NCBI GenBank assembly: GCA_036897445.1
Contig: JAYMTL010000009.1
Span: 62,001 to 126,000, forward strand
Source: Pelargonium tetragonum
Taxonomy: Eukaryota; Streptophyta; Magnoliopsida; Geraniales; Geraniaceae
DNA length: 64,000 nt
Direction: 5' to 3'
Shown here: in pieces, positions 63,848-64,000 of the stretch
Layout of the letters: each line of letters starts with the position of its first letter
How positions within the stretch are numbered: position 1 is the stretch's first letter
Position numbers and translations under genes: made by a program
The notes under the pieces: model-generated
What the model was told of the DNA's origin: nothing
The model's database searches: none
The model's input: only the letters and a program-made list of their open reading frames with translations

Positions 63848-64000
63848 ACTATTTCTAGTTAATAGTAGGGAACTGAAGGGGATCTTGCAAACACTCTAAG
63901 ACTAAAGACCCCTTTGCCTTTAGGTTACCCGTGTAGTGTAAAAGTTGAGCATAGCCAACCACTTTTATCTAATTAATGACATGGGTTTTTAAAAAATTCT
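63848..64000. other. Window end, nothing seen
   Basis: AT-rich sequence with no supported feature. Confidence 0.5.

Larger units (their letters stand above)
1..64000. other. AT-rich, gene-free, RIP-like mutated block (whole window)
   Basis: Seen: base composition is about 35% GC, stops are dense in all six frames, and no frame shows a recognisable domain, intron-exon pattern or codon structure. A hand count of ten 60-base lines (1081, 5821, 12541, 27001, 30001, 33001, 41041, 46261, 53041, 62041) gave TpA 64, ApT 49, CpA+TpG 47 and ApC+GpT 61. Known: TpA/ApT above 0.89 with (CpA+TpG)/(ApC+GpT) below 1.03 is the standard signature of repeat-induced point mutation, a premeiotic C-to-T process of filamentous ascomycetes that favours CpA sites. 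Inferred: this is an AT-rich heterochromatic isochore made of old mutated repeats. TpA excess is uncommon elsewhere, but the count is small and an organelle intergenic region is not excluded. Confidence 0.6.

Noticed and set aside
1-64000. Genes hidden by an alternative genetic code or pervasive RNA editing
   Set aside because: TAA, TAG and TGA are all dense and unbiased by frame. No region shows frame-specific composition, and no known organelle proteins emerge from adjoining frames.
1-64000. CRISPR array or telomeric repeat array
   Set aside because: No regularly spaced identical repeats and no TTAGGG-type tandem array were seen.

Overview
I find no intact protein-coding gene in this window. 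It is AT-rich (about 35% GC by eye) and stop-dense in all six frames. The longest ATG-initiated frame is 120 codons, about what random sequence of this composition gives. I hand-counted ten 60-base lines spread over the window. TpA exceeds ApT (about 64 to 49) and CpA+TpG falls below ApC+GpT (about 47 to 61), so TpA/ApT is near 1.3 and (CpA+TpG)/(ApC+GpT) near 0.8. Both lie on the side of the usual thresholds (0.89 and 1.03) that marks repeat-induced point mutation (RIP) in filamentous ascomycete fungi. My best reading is an AT-rich, RIP-mutated, gene-free heterochromatic block of a Pezizomycotina-type fungus. The species cannot be named, and non-coding DNA of a large organelle genome is a weaker alternative.

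Layout. Positions 1-5.4 kb are featureless AT-rich DNA with scattered GC-palindromic spots. A lysine/arginine-rich open run, probably a mobile-element relic, lies at 5.4-5.65 kb (minus). A diverged local repeat lies at 6.8-7.3 kb. Pyrimidine-rich blocks that read as basic peptides on the minus strand lie at about 11.0-11.3, 16.99-17.1, 37.5-39.0 and 57.3-57.6 kb; a plus-strand basic block lies at 58.1-58.4 kb. The most AT-rich stretch is 20.86-21.36 kb. A 12-bp all-GC palindrome sits at 19.66 kb and a 14-bp one at 54.0 kb.

The clearest ordered signal is three decayed tRNA-like units on the plus strand, at about 18.25, 62.6 and 63.8 kb. Each has TAGAGC (D-arm) and GGTTC (T-arm) exactly 32 nt apart, the spacing of a canonical short-variable-loop tRNA, and each is followed closely by a T-run such as RNA polymerase III uses to stop. 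None folds into a full cloverleaf, so they are relics: tRNA pseudogenes or heads of tRNA-derived SINEs. A separate paired T-arm lies at 55.36 kb on the minus strand. A second non-random signal is an excess of GC-only palindromes: GGGCCC occurs at least 13 times where about 2 are expected.

The surviving signals are mutated repeats and tRNA-like pieces. I see no operon, CRISPR array, rRNA gene or novel coding system.
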